Positions 45,870-58,688 of a stretch of DNA of 64,000 nucleotides are shown in pieces. The notes under the pieces were generated by a model, which was not told the origin of the DNA, made no database searches, and saw nothing but the letters and a program-made list of their open reading frames with translations. The first letter of the stretch is position 1. Each line of letters begins with the position of its first letter. This DNA is from Prosthecobacter sp. (lineage in GTDB: Bacteria > Verrucomicrobiota > Verrucomicrobiia > Verrucomicrobiales > Verrucomicrobiaceae): positions 20,176 through 84,175 of the forward strand of contig JAFMIR010000015.1 in NCBI GenBank assembly GCA_017853885.1, written 5' to 3'. Made by a program: the position numbers and the translations under genes.

Positions 45870-48215
45870 ATGAAATACCTGCCGATCCTGCTAGCTCTCT
45901 CACTGCTTTCTCCTGCCGCCCTTCTCGGTGCTGATCCCGCCGCCTTGCTGAAGCTCTTTGATCAAAAATGCTCCGACTGCCACAGCGACGGCGACGAAAC
46001 ACCCACGCTCACGGCAGGCATTAACCTGACCTCCCTGCTGGGCAGCGATGACGATGTGAAAAGCATTTTGGACCGCGTGGAGCGCCCGGACGAGGCCAAA
46101 GGCCGCATGCCCAAAAGCAAAGGCAAGCCCGGCGATCCCGCCTACCTGCCGCCACTGACGGCAGAGGAGATCGCCCTTTTGAAGGCTTGGGCCAAGGGAG
46201 AGGCGAAGCCCGCTCCGGCAGCAGCAAGCAAGGTGGAATCGAAGCCCAAGGAGGCCCCTCCACCAGCCGCCACGGCGAACACCGAACCCAGCACGAAGAA
46301 CCAAGCCCCCAGAACCTTCATCCCCCTGCGGGAAGAAATCCGCCTCATCGCCGAAGATGTGGAGAAGCAGCCGGAGTCCACCCAGCCCTTCGTCCGCTAC
46401 CTGACGCTGACCAATCTCTCCAACCTGCGAGATGCCGGCGGCCAGCTCGTGGAGGACGAAACGCAGATGGACACCTACCGCGCCGCGCTGGGCAAGCTGC
46501 TCAACAGCCTGAGCCACGAGGGCCAGATCACCGTGCCAGTGGCCGTGGACGCCGGGAAGACCATCTACCGCTTTGACCTCCGCGACTACGGCTGGACGCG
46601 GGAAGAGTGGGAGAAATACGTGGTGGCCGGCTATCCCTACGCGCTGCGTGGTGTGGATGGCAAACGGGAGCGAGACATCGCCGAGGCCACGCACAGCCAG
46701 AGCGCTTGGGTGCGGGCAGATTGGTTCACCTTTGCTGCCAGCCAGCCACCCCTCTACAACCAGCTCCTGCGCCTGCCGGACAATGACCGTGATCTGGAGA
46801 GGCTGCTCGGTGTGGATGTGATCGGCAACCTGCAAAACCGCCGGGCAATCCGTGCCGGCTTTCGCGAAAGCGGCGTGAGCCAAGGCAACCGCATGATTGA
46901 GCGCCATGAACTCGGCCGCTACCCCGGTGCCTACTGGAAGAGCTATGACTTCAGCCCGCTGCAGCGCCACGGCCAGCATGACCTTTTCCGCAGCCCGCTC
47001 GGACCCGTGGGAGCCGGACTCACCCCCAACGCGGATCGCGAATTCGCCCACGATGGCGGCGAGATCATCTGGAACCTGCGAAACGGCCTGCAGGCTTATT
47101 ACCTGAGCACCTCCAAAGGGGTGCAGCTGAACCGTGCACCCACGGAGATTGTGCAGGACCGCAAACGCCGGGACGGAGCCATCATCAACGGCATCTCCTG
47201 CATGGCCTGCCACGATCAGGGCATGAAATACACGCTCGACAAACCCATCGAACAATTCCGCGATGAAGTGGGAGAAATTGCCCTCAAGGCCGGCCTGGAC
47301 CGCATCGAGGCCAACAACGTGAAGGACCTCTACGTGAGCCAAGAGAAGCTGCATGCCGTGGTGAAGGCGGATGAGGAGCGCTTCAAAAAAGCCCTGGCTG
47401 CCGCGATGCCTGGCTACAGCCAGCCCATTGATCCCGTCAGCCGCCTATACACCCGCTTCAAGGCGGATGTAAGACTGGAAACTCTGGCGGCAGAGTTTGG
47501 TGAGGAGGATGCCCGCTTTCTCCAACGTCTGAAGGACAGTCGTAATGCCGATCTAGAGAGCATCGCGGTGCAGTTTGAGTCCGGCATGGGATTCCCTCGC
47601 GCAAGCTGGCTGGATCAGTTCCAAGTGATTGCCCACGCCTTGAACCAAGAGCATCTGGCATTCACGGCGATTGACTACACCGAATTTACCAGTGGTGCGG
47701 CCAAAGCCGGCGGCAACGAGGGCAAGGTGATCCTTAGCGATGGCGGCAGGCTTACACTGACCACTGACAAGGCCCACTACCGCAAGGGAGACCTCATGAC
47801 GGTGAGCGTGAAGAGCACCGAGGGCATCTACCTCCGCCTCTACCACCTGAGCGCGGACAAGAAACTGACGCAGATCTTCCCCAACGCAGGACGCGTGGAT
47901 AATTTCATCAAAGGCGGCAAGGAAGTGACCCTGCCAGGACCCGGAGATGCCTTCCGCTTCCGCATGGGCGAGCCGTTCGGCACCGAGATCATCCTAGCAG
48001 TCGCCAGCCCTGTGCAATTCAGCGACGCTGAGAACCTGAACTTTGCGCAAGGCGAGATCTTTAAGAGTTTTGGCTCCGAACACGACCTGCGCACCGCTTC
48101 CACCCGCGGTGTGAAGGGGCTGACGGTGGAGGTCGAAAACGCCGCCGGTGTGGTGACCGGTCAGCGCTCCGCTCCAACCTTCACCGCCCGTGCTGTTTTT
48201 ACCGTTGGGCCGTGA
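45870..48215 (+). CDS. Exported protein with two CXXCH motifs and a DUF4384-like C-terminus
   Basis: 781 residues from the ATG giving MKYLPILLAL (ATG 45861 is also possible). Signal peptide about 1-20. The first haem-type motif CSDCH (Cys34-His38) lies in a cytochrome-like domain resembling planctomycete cytochrome C. A Pro/Ala/Lys linker follows, then a large unknown middle region, then a second motif CMACH near 444-448. The C-terminal domain (about 625-720) with RKGDLMTVSVKSTEGIYLRL and LTQIFPN matches the DUF4384 pattern, a domain often seen with caspase-like genes. It closes the cluster about 84 bp after copy 4. Confidence 0.82.
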   Translation: MKYLPILLALSLLSPAALLGADPAALLKLFDQKCSDCHSDGDETPTLTAGINLTSLLGSDDDVKSILDRVERPDEAKGRMPKSKGKPGDPAYLPPLTAEEIALLKAWAKGEAKPAPAAASKVESKPKEAPPPAATANTEPSTKNQAPRTFIPLREEIRLIAEDVEKQPESTQPFVRYLTLTNLSNLRDAGGQLVEDETQMDTYRAALGKLLNSLSHEGQITVPVAVDAGKTIYRFDLRDYGWTREEWEKYVVAGYPYALRGVDGKRERDIAEATHSQSAWVRADWFTFAASQPPLYNQLLRLPDNDRDLERLLGVDVIGNLQNRRAIRAGFRESGVSQGNRMIERHELGRYPGAYWKSYDFSPLQRHGQHDLFRSPLGPVGAGLTPNADREFAHDGGEIIWNLRNGLQAYYLSTSKGVQLNRAPTEIVQDRKRRDGAIINGISCMACHDQGMKYTLDKPIEQFRDEVGEIALKAGLDRIEANNVKDLYVSQEKLHAVVKADEERFKKALAAAMPGYSQPIDPVSRLYTRFKADVRLETLAAEFGEEDARFLQRLKDSRNADLESIAVQFESGMGFPRASWLDQFQVIAHALNQEHLAFTAIDYTEFTSGAAKAGGNEGKVILSDGGRLTLTTDKAHYRKGDLMTVSVKSTEGIYLRLYHLSADKKLTQIFPNAGRVDNFIKGGKEVTLPGPGDAFRFRMGEPFGTEIILAVASPVQFSDAENLNFAQGEIFKSFGSEHDLRTASTRGVKGLTVEVENAAGVVTGQRSAPTFTARAVFTVGP

Positions 48216-48300
48216 GCAAGTGCGCGTTGCCGTTCATAATCACAGTGGCAGTGCCTGTTTGTTGCACCCCGGGTAGCATGCATTTTTACCACCCTGCTAG

Positions 48301-48584
48301 GCCGCATCCCAAGACGCTTGCCATTTGCCTCCATGCGCCGGGAGCTCTTCGCCCTCCATTTTCCCAACCCGGAGCGGGTACGAGTGGATGACGCGGTTCT
48401 CGCAGACCTCTCACGCGGACTCAGCGGCGGGGACATTCGGAACTTCTGCCTCAATGCGAATCGTAAAGACTGGCCTGATCCAATGGGTGAAAATGGCAAA
48501 CCGGACATGGGCGTGATTCAGCGCGCTGAAAAGCTATGGAGCGTCGGTGTGGACGAGTGGGTGCCGCGGTTCGTTCGTGATTAG
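48301..48584 (+). pseudogene. Relic of AAA+ ATPase 3' region (copy 3; right flanking repeat) with foreign tail
   Basis: The first 76 bp match 34652-34727 with four differences. The frame reads LPFASMRRELFALHFPNPER, continues with SRGLSGGDIRNFCLNAN (AAA+ lid with sensor-2-like GLSGGDI), then changes to a different sequence ending [17 protein letters not shown] at a stop at 48584. The tail does not match the AAA+ family and looks like the end of another, unidentified gene fused by deletion. The Walker motifs are missing. Confidence 0.65.
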
Positions 48585-49968
48585 ACCAGCACCTGTTTCA
48601 CGACCTTGCCATGCACATCGGTGAGGCGGTAATGGCGTCCTTGGAACTTGAAGGTGAGCTTTGTGTGGTCGATACCGAGGCAGTGTAGCATCGTGGCGTG
48701 CAGATCATGCACGTGAACAGGATCGCGCGTGATGTTGTAGCTGAAGTCATCCGTCTCGCCGTGCGTGGTGCCGCCACGAATGCCGCCGCCTGCCATCCAA
48801 AGGGTGAAGCAGCGCGGATGATGATCGCGGCCGTAGTCTTCAAGCGAGAGTCGGCCTTGGCAATAGACCGTGCGACCAAACTCGCCGCCCCATACGATTA
48901 GGGTGTCCTCCAGCATGCCGCGCTGCTTTAGGTCGGCTACGAGTGCCGCGCTCGGTTGGTCGGTGTCGCGGCACTGGCCTTCGATCTGTTTCGGCAGCTT
49001 TGTGTGCTGGTCCCAGCCGCGGTGAAACAACTGGATAAAACGTACACCGCGTTCCGCGAGTCGGCGTGCGAGCAGGCAGTTCGCCGCAAAGGTGCCCGGC
49101 GTGCGTGATTCAGGCCCATAGAGATCGAAGATGCTCTGCGGCTCTTTGGAAATGTCGGTCAGCTCCGGCACGCTCGTCTGCATGCGATATGCCAGCTCAT
49201 ATTGTGCGATGCGTGTGGCGATCTCCGGATCGCCCAGCTCCGCGAGGCGCATCTGATTGAGTCTGGCTAGATCATCGAGCATGCGCCGCCGCGATGGCGC
49301 ATTCATTCCCGCAGGGTTCGAGAGAAACAACACCGGGTCACCCTGCGAGCGAAATTTCACGCCTTGATGCTTGGTTGGCAAAAAGCCGCTGCCCCACAAG
49401 CGGTCGTAAAGCGGCTGGTCCATCGGATTACCCGATCCATTCGATAGCAACGCCACAAAGGCGGGCAGATCGCTGTTTTCGCTGCCGAGTCCATAGCTCA
49501 GCCACGAGCCGATGCTCGGTCTGCCTGCAAGCTGCGCGCCGGTTTGGAAAAAGGTGATCGCGGGATCGTGATTGATCGCCTCCGTGTGCATCGACTTGAT
49601 GAAGCACAGCTCGTCTGCCACCTCCGCCGTATGCGGCAGCAGCTCACTCAACCACGCGCCGCACTTTCCATGCCGCGCAAACCGGTAGCGTGATGGGGCG
49701 ATGGGAAAACGCTCTTGCGTGGCCGTCATGCCCGTGAGCCGCTGGCCTTTGCGAATCGAATCCGGCAAGTCTTGGTCAAACCGCGCCTGCAATCCCGGCT
49801 TGGGGTCAAACAAATCCATCTGCGACGGCGCGCCGGACTGAAACAGGTAGATCACACGCTTCGCCTTCGCGGTAAAATGCGTCGCAGCGCTGGAGTCGTT
49901 CATCAGCGCAGACAATGCAGTGGCTCCAAGACCTGCCTGTGTGAGAAAATGGCGGCGTGTGAGCGGAT

Positions 49969-49972
<4 letters not shown>
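48581..49972 (-). CDS. DUF1501 protein (Tat-exported sulfatase-like)
   Basis: 463 residues from the ATG giving [16 protein letters not shown]; a longer frame to 50014 would run into the upstream gene. The twin-arginine signal [16 protein letters not shown] is clear. DUF1501 hallmarks follow: [46 protein letters not shown], and [13 protein letters not shown] near the C-terminus. The family has the alkaline-phosphatase/sulfatase-like fold but its reaction is unproven. ATGA overlap with the upstream DUF1549/1553 gene shows co-translation, the standard PVC arrangement. Confidence 0.92.
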
Positions 49973-52893
<2,921 letters not shown>

Positions 52894-53286
52894 GATAGAT
52901 AGACGTCGGCAAAGACGCATTCTGGCGCACTTTCAACAGACTGCTAAAGAACAGCGAGTAGGTCATAAATCTCTTCCATTTTAGGTGGGAGCGAGAATTT
53001 GAATCAGGTCACGTGTGGCATGGCCAATGGTGAATCGCGTCGTCTAGGGTTCTTTTTTGGATGCGAATCCTTTCAAGGCGCGACAGTTAAACACGCCGCC
53101 CAAAAAACAGGCTGCTTTCAAGTAGAAGATCCATGCATCATAAAGTGATTCAGTCATTTTCCGCCATGAACACGCACACTGTGCCGCGGATGTGATTTTC
53201 TACTTGAGCCAGATCCATCCGCTTGTGTCTTGCCTTCGCGCAAGATCAGGCTCCGAGCTGAAGTAGGTACTTGGCGAATCAACACC
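52894..53286. other. Divergent intergenic region between the two DUF1549/1553 sets
   Basis: 393 bp that must contain the promoters of both gene sets. I see no clear promoter, repeat or RNA gene. Small plus- and minus-strand frames are present but carry no recognisable features. Confidence 0.45.
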
Positions 53287-54984
53287 ATGTGGCTCCTCTT
53301 CATTTCCCTTCCCCTCACGAACTGCAGGCCATCTCCGCGCAGGGCATGGGTGCTGTCGCTAACGATGGTTTGTGGAGCCATGGTTTCGGCGGCCCATGCG
53401 TCCAAGCCGTGGTGGGAGAATATTGACCCGGCCACACTGCCTGCTGCGAACCTTCCGATGGCGGAGGTCATCGATCGCTGCATTGACCAAAAACTCAAGC
53501 AGCGTGACGTGAGGCCTGCTTTAACAGCACCTCTCGAGACGCGGCTGAGGCGGCTGATGCTGGACCTTCACGGGCGCGTGCCGACCCTGGGTGAACTGGA
53601 TGCATTCGTGGCTGATGGCGACTCACCGAAGGCATGGGCTAGCCATGTGGACCGGTTCATGGCTAGTCAGGCGTTTGATCGCCATCTGGCTAATGAGTTG
53701 AACTGGCTGTTGATGGACGGACAGAGCACAGAGTTCCAAAAGTATCTCGAACTCTCCGTGACGAAGAAAAAAGGCTGGGACATGGTGTTCCGAGATGTCA
53801 TCGCCGGACAGGTGGACCTAGAATCACGACCCGGCGTCGATCAGTTTTTGCGGCAGCGGGTGATGGATAAAGACCGCATGGCTAATGACGTGAGTGTGCG
53901 CTTCTTCGGCGTGAACATCAGTTGTGCCCAGTGTCACGATCACCCTTATGTGAAGGACTGGACGCAGGACACCTACTACGGGATGAAATCCTTCTTTGCC
54001 CGCACCTTCGACAACGGGGGATTCGTCGGTGAGCGCGAATACGGCCAGATCAGCTTCAAGACCAGCAAGGGTAAAGAGAAGCCCGCGACCTTGAGTTTCT
54101 TCGGCGGCGCGCCTTTGACCGACCCCGCTTCCATGGAGCCGACCGAAGAACAGAAGAAGGCTGAGCGTGCGCTGCTGGAGCAGTTAAAGAAGGACAAGAA
54201 ACCACCACCGCCAGCGCAATACAGCCGCAGAGCACGGTTGATCGAGACTGGACTCTCAGCAGAGCAACAGCATTGGTTTGCCCGGGCCATCGTCAATCGC
54301 ACGTGGGACCGCTTGTTTGGTTGTGGCCTCGTGATGCCGCTAGACCAAATGCACGGCGAGAACACTCCGAGCCACCCGGAGCTGATGCAATGGCTCGCGC
54401 GTGACTTGGCTGCGAATGGCTACGATATCCGGCGCCTGATCCGCGGCATCGTCACCAGCAAGACTTGGCAACGCGACAGCCGTTGGCAAAGCGACACGCG
54501 CCCGGAGCGCAACCTTTTCGCGGTCGCCCATCCGCGGCCGCTGACTCCAAGACAATACGCGATGTCGCTGCGGTTCGCGGCGATGGACCCCTCATATCTT
54601 GTGCCAAGCCAGGCAAAGCCCGATGAGATCGAGCAGCGCATCATCAACACCGAGCGCGGTGCATCGGGCTTTGAGCGCTGGTTTGAGCGCCCGGGCGAGG
54701 ACTTCCAAGTGTCTGTGGATGAGGCGTTGTTCCTCAGCAATAGCTTGGATGTGCAAGGCCAGTTGCTGGACCGCAGCGGCTTGGTGAAAGCCATGGAAGC
54801 GCTGCGCGAGAATGCGGAGCGCATCCGCCTCGCAGGCAAAGCGATCTGGCAGCGAGAGCTGAGCGAGGATGAAGTTTCATTGCTGACCAGCTATCTCGAT
54901 GCGCGCAGTGATCGCCCTCAGGCAGGGTTGCGGCAGATCGTGTGGGCGATGCTGTCGAGCGCGGAGTTCCGCTTCAACTACTGA
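53287..54984 (+). CDS. DUF1549/DUF1553 protein, short form
   Basis: About 565 residues from the ATG giving MWLLFISLPLT; a later ATG at 53365 would still leave a signal-like segment (MVCGAMVSAAHA). It lacks the PSCyt1 and LamG parts of its divergent neighbour. It starts the mature chain with WWENIDPATLPAAN, has DUF1549 with ISCAQCHDHPYVKDW (a CXXCH motif), and DUF1553 with RTWDRLFGCGLVMPLDQMHG and PRPLTPRQYAMSL. It precedes DUF1501 by 24 bp. Confidence 0.9.
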   Translation: MWLLFISLPLTNCRPSPRRAWVLSLTMVCGAMVSAAHASKPWWENIDPATLPAANLPMAEVIDRCIDQKLKQRDVRPALTAPLETRLRRLMLDLHGRVPTLGELDAFVADGDSPKAWASHVDRFMASQAFDRHLANELNWLLMDGQSTEFQKYLELSVTKKKGWDMVFRDVIAGQVDLESRPGVDQFLRQRVMDKDRMANDVSVRFFGVNISCAQCHDHPYVKDWTQDTYYGMKSFFARTFDNGGFVGEREYGQISFKTSKGKEKPATLSFFGGAPLTDPASMEPTEEQKKAERALLEQLKKDKKPPPPAQYSRRARLIETGLSAEQQHWFARAIVNRTWDRLFGCGLVMPLDQMHGENTPSHPELMQWLARDLAANGYDIRRLIRGIVTSKTWQRDSRWQSDTRPERNLFAVAHPRPLTPRQYAMSLRFAAMDPSYLVPSQAKPDEIEQRIINTERGASGFERWFERPGEDFQVSVDEALFLSNSLDVQGQLLDRSGLVKAMEALRENAERIRLAGKAIWQRELSEDEVSLLTSYLDARSDRPQAGLRQIVWAMLSSAEFRFNY

Positions 54985-55008
54985 TTCTTTTCACCAATAT
55001 CCACGGAC

Positions 55009-56319
55009 ATGAGCAATCCATCCAACTACTGCGGCACCAACGCACACCACATCAGCCGCAGGGCCTTCTTGAGCCAGGCGCTCGCGGTCGGATCAGGCTC
55101 TCTGCTCGGTAGTAGCGGAGCAATTCACGCGCTGGACGAGACCTCCATCAATGCGGCGCTGCAGAAGACTGGACGCAGTGTCATCCTGCTCTGGCTAGCC
55201 GGCGGATCGAGCCAACTGGAGACTTGGGATCCAAAGCCAGGCCGTCCCACTGGAGGTCCGTATGACTCCATCCCCACCTCCGTACCCGGAGTGCACATCT
55301 CCGAATTGATGCCAAAGATGGCCAAGCGCATGCATCGCACCGCCATCATCCGCTCGCTGAACACCCGTGATGGTGGGCATGGCACGGGCGCGGAGATGAT
55401 GCTCCGCGGCCGCAAGAATGAAGCCGCTCTGCAATACCCAGACCTCGGCTCCATCATCGCCAAGGAACTGGGCCGGGCCGACAGCCGCGTTCCGGGCTAC
55501 GTGTCTTTTTACTCGCAAACCGAAGGCCGTGGCAGCGGCAAGCTCTCGCCCGCCTTCCTTGGTGCCCGCTATGCGCCGATGAACCTCGACGACAGCACCA
55601 TGCCGCCAAACCTCACACGACTAGATGCCATCAACGACCTCGATCATCGGGATCGCGCACGCTTGCGTGACCTGCTCAGTGCGCGCTTCTCCGTTGGACG
55701 CGAGACCGAGACAATGCGTAGCCATGCCTCTGCCTATGCCCGGGTGCATGGTTTGATGAGCAGCGAACCGCTCTTTGATATCGAGAAAGAACCGCGCTGG
55801 ATGCGCAACTGGTATGGCCCCTCGCTGTTTGGCCAGCAGGCATTGATGGCGCGGCGCATGGTGGAGGCAGGAGTGTCATTCGTGCGCGTCTCGAGGGCTT
55901 GGTGGGACAGCCACGGGCAAAACTTCGAAACGCACGCCGAGATGGTGCCGGAACTGGATCATGTGATGGCCACATTGCTCGATGATCTCGATCAACGCGG
56001 CCTGCTGGAATCGACTCTCGTGGTCGCTTACGGGGAGTTTGGCCGCACGCCGACGATCAATGCCAGCCTAGGGCGTGATCATTTCGCCGATGCCTGGAGT
56101 GCGGCGCTGTATGGCTGTGGTATTCAGGGTGGCGCGGTCTGGGGCAAGACGGATGAAGACGGGCGCAAGGTCGTCGAGGGAGAGGTCGGTGCAGGTGAGT
56201 TGTTTGCCACCATTCTTGCAGCGGTCGGCATCGATCCGAACCATGAATATCAAGTCGGTGCACGTCCTGTGCCGTTGGTCAATCCCGGCATTCGTCCCAT
56301 TCGCGATCTGCTCGCATAA
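55009..56319 (+). CDS. DUF1501 protein, second copy
   Basis: 436 residues with a twin-arginine-like signal SRRAFLSQALAVGSGSLLG. Hallmarks ILLWLAGGSSQLETWDPKPG, DGGHGTGAEMMLRG, VVAYGEFGRTPTIN and ELFATILAAVGIDPN are present in order. Clearly distinct from the 48581-49972 copy. It is the middle gene of a three-gene set with the DUF1549/1553 gene and the WD40 gene. Confidence 0.92.
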   Translation: MSNPSNYCGTNAHHISRRAFLSQALAVGSGSLLGSSGAIHALDETSINAALQKTGRSVILLWLAGGSSQLETWDPKPGRPTGGPYDSIPTSVPGVHISELMPKMAKRMHRTAIIRSLNTRDGGHGTGAEMMLRGRKNEAALQYPDLGSIIAKELGRADSRVPGYVSFYSQTEGRGSGKLSPAFLGARYAPMNLDDSTMPPNLTRLDAINDLDHRDRARLRDLLSARFSVGRETETMRSHASAYARVHGLMSSEPLFDIEKEPRWMRNWYGPSLFGQQALMARRMVEAGVSFVRVSRAWWDSHGQNFETHAEMVPELDHVMATLLDDLDQRGLLESTLVVAYGEFGRTPTINASLGRDHFADAWSAALYGCGIQGGAVWGKTDEDGRKVVEGEVGAGELFATILAAVGIDPNHEYQVGARPVPLVNPGIRPIRDLLA

Positions 56320-56334
56320 CTCGTTGTCTTCATC

Positions 56335-57363
56335 ATGGCTGCATCATTCACCATCAAGGAAGAGAAGAAGCTCTCTCGTCAGGACATCCATTTCAGCCTC
56401 GCCCGCGTGCCGGGCACGAGCCAGGTTTACTCCGGCAGTTCGGACGGCAGCATTTATTTCACTGACCTCGCTGCCGAGAAGCCAGAGGCTCTCGCTCTTG
56501 ATGGCGGCGAGGTGCGTCACCGGCCCGGTGGCTATATCACGGGCCTGGCCCTCGCTGCGGATCATAGCCGCTTGGTTTCCGGCTCGTATGACAAACAACT
56601 CATCTGGTGGAATATCAAAACAGGCAAGCCTGTGCATGCTGTGGCCAGTGCCCATGCAAAATGGATTCGCAAGGTGGTGGCATCCCCTGATGGGAAGATC
56701 GTCGCCAGTGTGGCCGACGACATGGTCTGCAGGCTCTGGGATGGCCTGACCGGAAGGCCGCTGGGTGAATTGCAAGGCCATGACACCGAGACGCCGCATC
56801 AGTATCCCTCTATGTTATTCACTTGCGCCTTTAGTCCTGATGGCTTGCAACTTGCCACCGCAGACAAGGCGGGTCGCATCGTGATCTGGGACGTGGCTGC
56901 ACGAAAGACCATCACCACACTCGATGCCTCTTGCATGTATACTTGGGACCCAAAGCAGCGACGCCACTCCATCGGCGGTGTGCGAGCCTTGGCTTTCTCG
57001 CCCGACTGTCGTCAGTTGGCCGCTGGTGGCATCGGCCAGATCGGCAATATCGATCACCTCGCTGCGGGTGCACGAGTGCGGCTCTTCGATTGGGAGAAAG
57101 GCGACACGCTCGCCGAGATCGAGTCCTCTGCGACTAAGGGCATCGTTCAGCGTCTGGCCTTCCATCCGCAAGGTCAGTGGTTGCTGGGTTGCGGTGGCGA
57201 CAACGCTGGCTTCGCGATCCTCATTGACCCCGTGACGCGCAAGATAACCTATGAAGGCAAAGCTCCGTTTCACGTCCATGATTTCGCGATCAATGAAACA
57301 GCGGATCGCGTGATCGTTGCCGGTCACAACGGCTTGGCCATGAACAGCATCTCGATGGGATGA
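56335..57363 (+). CDS. WD40 repeat protein
   Basis: 342 residues, no signal peptide, so probably cytoplasmic. At least five WD40-type blades are visible: SGSYDKQLIWWNI, ASVADDMVCRLWD, ATADKAGRIVIWD and DWEKGDTLA among the repeated strands, with SPDG turns. PVC bacteria often place WD40 proteins with DUF1549/DUF1501 genes. It starts 15 bp after the DUF1501 stop. Confidence 0.85.
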   Translation: MAASFTIKEEKKLSRQDIHFSLARVPGTSQVYSGSSDGSIYFTDLAAEKPEALALDGGEVRHRPGGYITGLALAADHSRLVSGSYDKQLIWWNIKTGKPVHAVASAHAKWIRKVVASPDGKIVASVADDMVCRLWDGLTGRPLGELQGHDTETPHQYPSMLFTCAFSPDGLQLATADKAGRIVIWDVAARKTITTLDASCMYTWDPKQRRHSIGGVRALAFSPDCRQLAAGGIGQIGNIDHLAAGARVRLFDWEKGDTLAEIESSATKGIVQRLAFHPQGQWLLGCGGDNAGFAILIDPVTRKITYEGKAPFHVHDFAINETADRVIVAGHNGLAMNSISMG

Positions 57364-57547
57364 TCAGCCGGTCATGCTCCTCATATGTGACCAGCGGCGA
57401 GGGGCCATCCTCAAAGAGGCTGATGGCAATTTGCAGTTAAAGTCACTGGCAACGCTGACCAAGTGGCGCTGTGGCAGGTGAGATGGCCCGAATTGTGTCG
57501 CAAACCGTTCTCTGGCGTGTCTGTGGCTGCTGCCCCATTTTGAATGC
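57364..57547. other. Intergenic stretch leading into a relic
   Basis: No gene seen. It may contain decayed upstream sequence of the AAA+ relic that starts at 57548, but I cannot align it to anything. Confidence 0.3.
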
Positions 57548-57733
57548 GGCGGGGACATCCTGAACATCTGCCTCAATGCGATCTATGCAGGGAGCACGGA
57601 TGATGATCCCGCAAAGTGGCAGATGACCTAGAAGATTCTGGAGCATGAAATTGCTAAAGTGAAGAAGGCCAAGGCCGAGCACACGGGCGAGAAAGGCAAC
57701 AGCCGGAGGAGTATTGGCTTTGAGGTGGGATGA
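57548..57733 (+). pseudogene. Relic of AAA+ ATPase 3' end (copy 4)
   Basis: 62 codons read GGDILNICLNAIYAGSTDDD, then PAKWQMT, a TAG stop, then KILEHEIAKVKKAKAEHTGE and RRSIGF before the final TGA at 57731. It overlaps the parts present in the relics at 34652 (KKAKAEH-type tail) and 48301 (SGGDI-type helix), and lets the parent's C-terminus be reconstructed. An internal stop and missing Walker motifs show it is dead. Confidence 0.75.
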
Positions 57734-57808
57734 AGTGAAGCCAACTCACTTCAGAGCCTAGATGGCTAACGTGCTCTGTTCGTGCAGTGTCTGATTCAAG
57801 AAATCCCA

Positions 57809-58305
57809 TTAGCCCACGTTTTCGAGCGTCCCGTGGACAGTGGCGGCGGGCAGAAAGCGGCGCATTTCTGCGATGAAATCACTCCGCATGGCCGGTGGCT
57901 CCTTCAAAGCCTTCAGCCGTTCCTCGATCAACCGTCTGAATTCGGCATCCGTGCGATGATGGTCATGAATCTTCGGGGGAATGAGGCGTGCGGGTAGCAC
58001 CACCCCTTGCTGAACGAGTCATGCAATGTCCCACAGGTCACGGTTCTTGACGCGGTTGTCGCAGAACGCCAGAGCGATGATCTTGTCCGCCAGGATTTCC
58101 TCCCTGCTTTGAGCCTGCAGGATCAGGCCTGATGTGCCAAGGTCGATGCCATAGAGGTTTCGCAGCATCATCGGACGCGGGCAGCCTCGCTCATCTCACG
58201 TAGGATGTCGTGGTGAAGAAGTTCTTTTTCCACGACCGGCCTGAGCGTTATGAGGTCTCCACGCGACCTCAATGCCTCGTCCACCAGTTGGTCAAGCAAG
58301 CTCAT
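57809..58305 (-). pseudogene. AbiEii-type nucleotidyltransferase toxin, decayed
   Basis: Read by hand on the minus strand. The ATG at 58305 gives MSLLDQLVDEALRSRGDL, then VVEKELLHHDILREMSEAA, typical of the AbiEii/AbiGii toxin N-terminus. The frame then breaks near 58168: the nucleotidyltransferase core is missing and the match resumes in another frame at MMLRNLYGIDLG, LADKIIALAFCDNRVKNRDL. A TGA at 58021-58019 stands where the family has Trp (DLWDIAW). It ends at 57809. An internal deletion plus a nonsense change make it non-functional. Confidence 0.85.
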
Positions 58306-58597
58306 GCACCGCTTCCTCATCAACAAGATCCATGTTCCGTTGTGTGGCCCTCATGTCACGCATCGCCTGCTGGACCGAAGCCGGCCACAAATGCCTATCA
58401 GCATCGAAAAACAGTTCACAGCCCAGATTCTCGGGACGCTGCTCCGTTTGCACGAACTCAATGTGACCGTGGTCACCATAGTTGACGACGTGGCTACCGC
58501 TACGCGTAGTTCGGTGTGTGAGGCGAAAACAAAGGACGTGAGGAAGCTGAGCGCCGCGTGCATCGGTGCCTTGGACTTCGGCAGCCTGCTGCGAGTG
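58292..58597 (-). pseudogene. Partner remnant overlapping the AbiEii-type relic
   Basis: A minus-strand frame with no start codon visible, bounded upstream by a TAG stop at 58595-58597 and ending at 58292, contains YGDHGHIEFVQTEQRPENLG, CELFFDADRHLWPASVQQAM and NMDLVDEEAVHELA. It overlaps the toxin start by 14 bases, the way an antitoxin-like partner would. The composition looks protein-like, but it does not resemble the known AbiEi antitoxin. Unidentified; inferred to be the 3' part of the upstream gene of the pair. Confidence 0.45.
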
Positions 58598-58688
58598 TGC
58601 TTGCCCTGCGCAACGAGCTGCGCTCCTCTAAAGCGCCAATAAGCTGGCGCACTCCTAGCGATTAAGCGCTGAATGTCGTTCGTTTGTT

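Noticed and set aside
45900..47354. 484-codon minus-strand frame
   Set aside because: It is the antisense shadow of the CXXCH/DUF4384 gene, which has signal peptide, domains and operon context.
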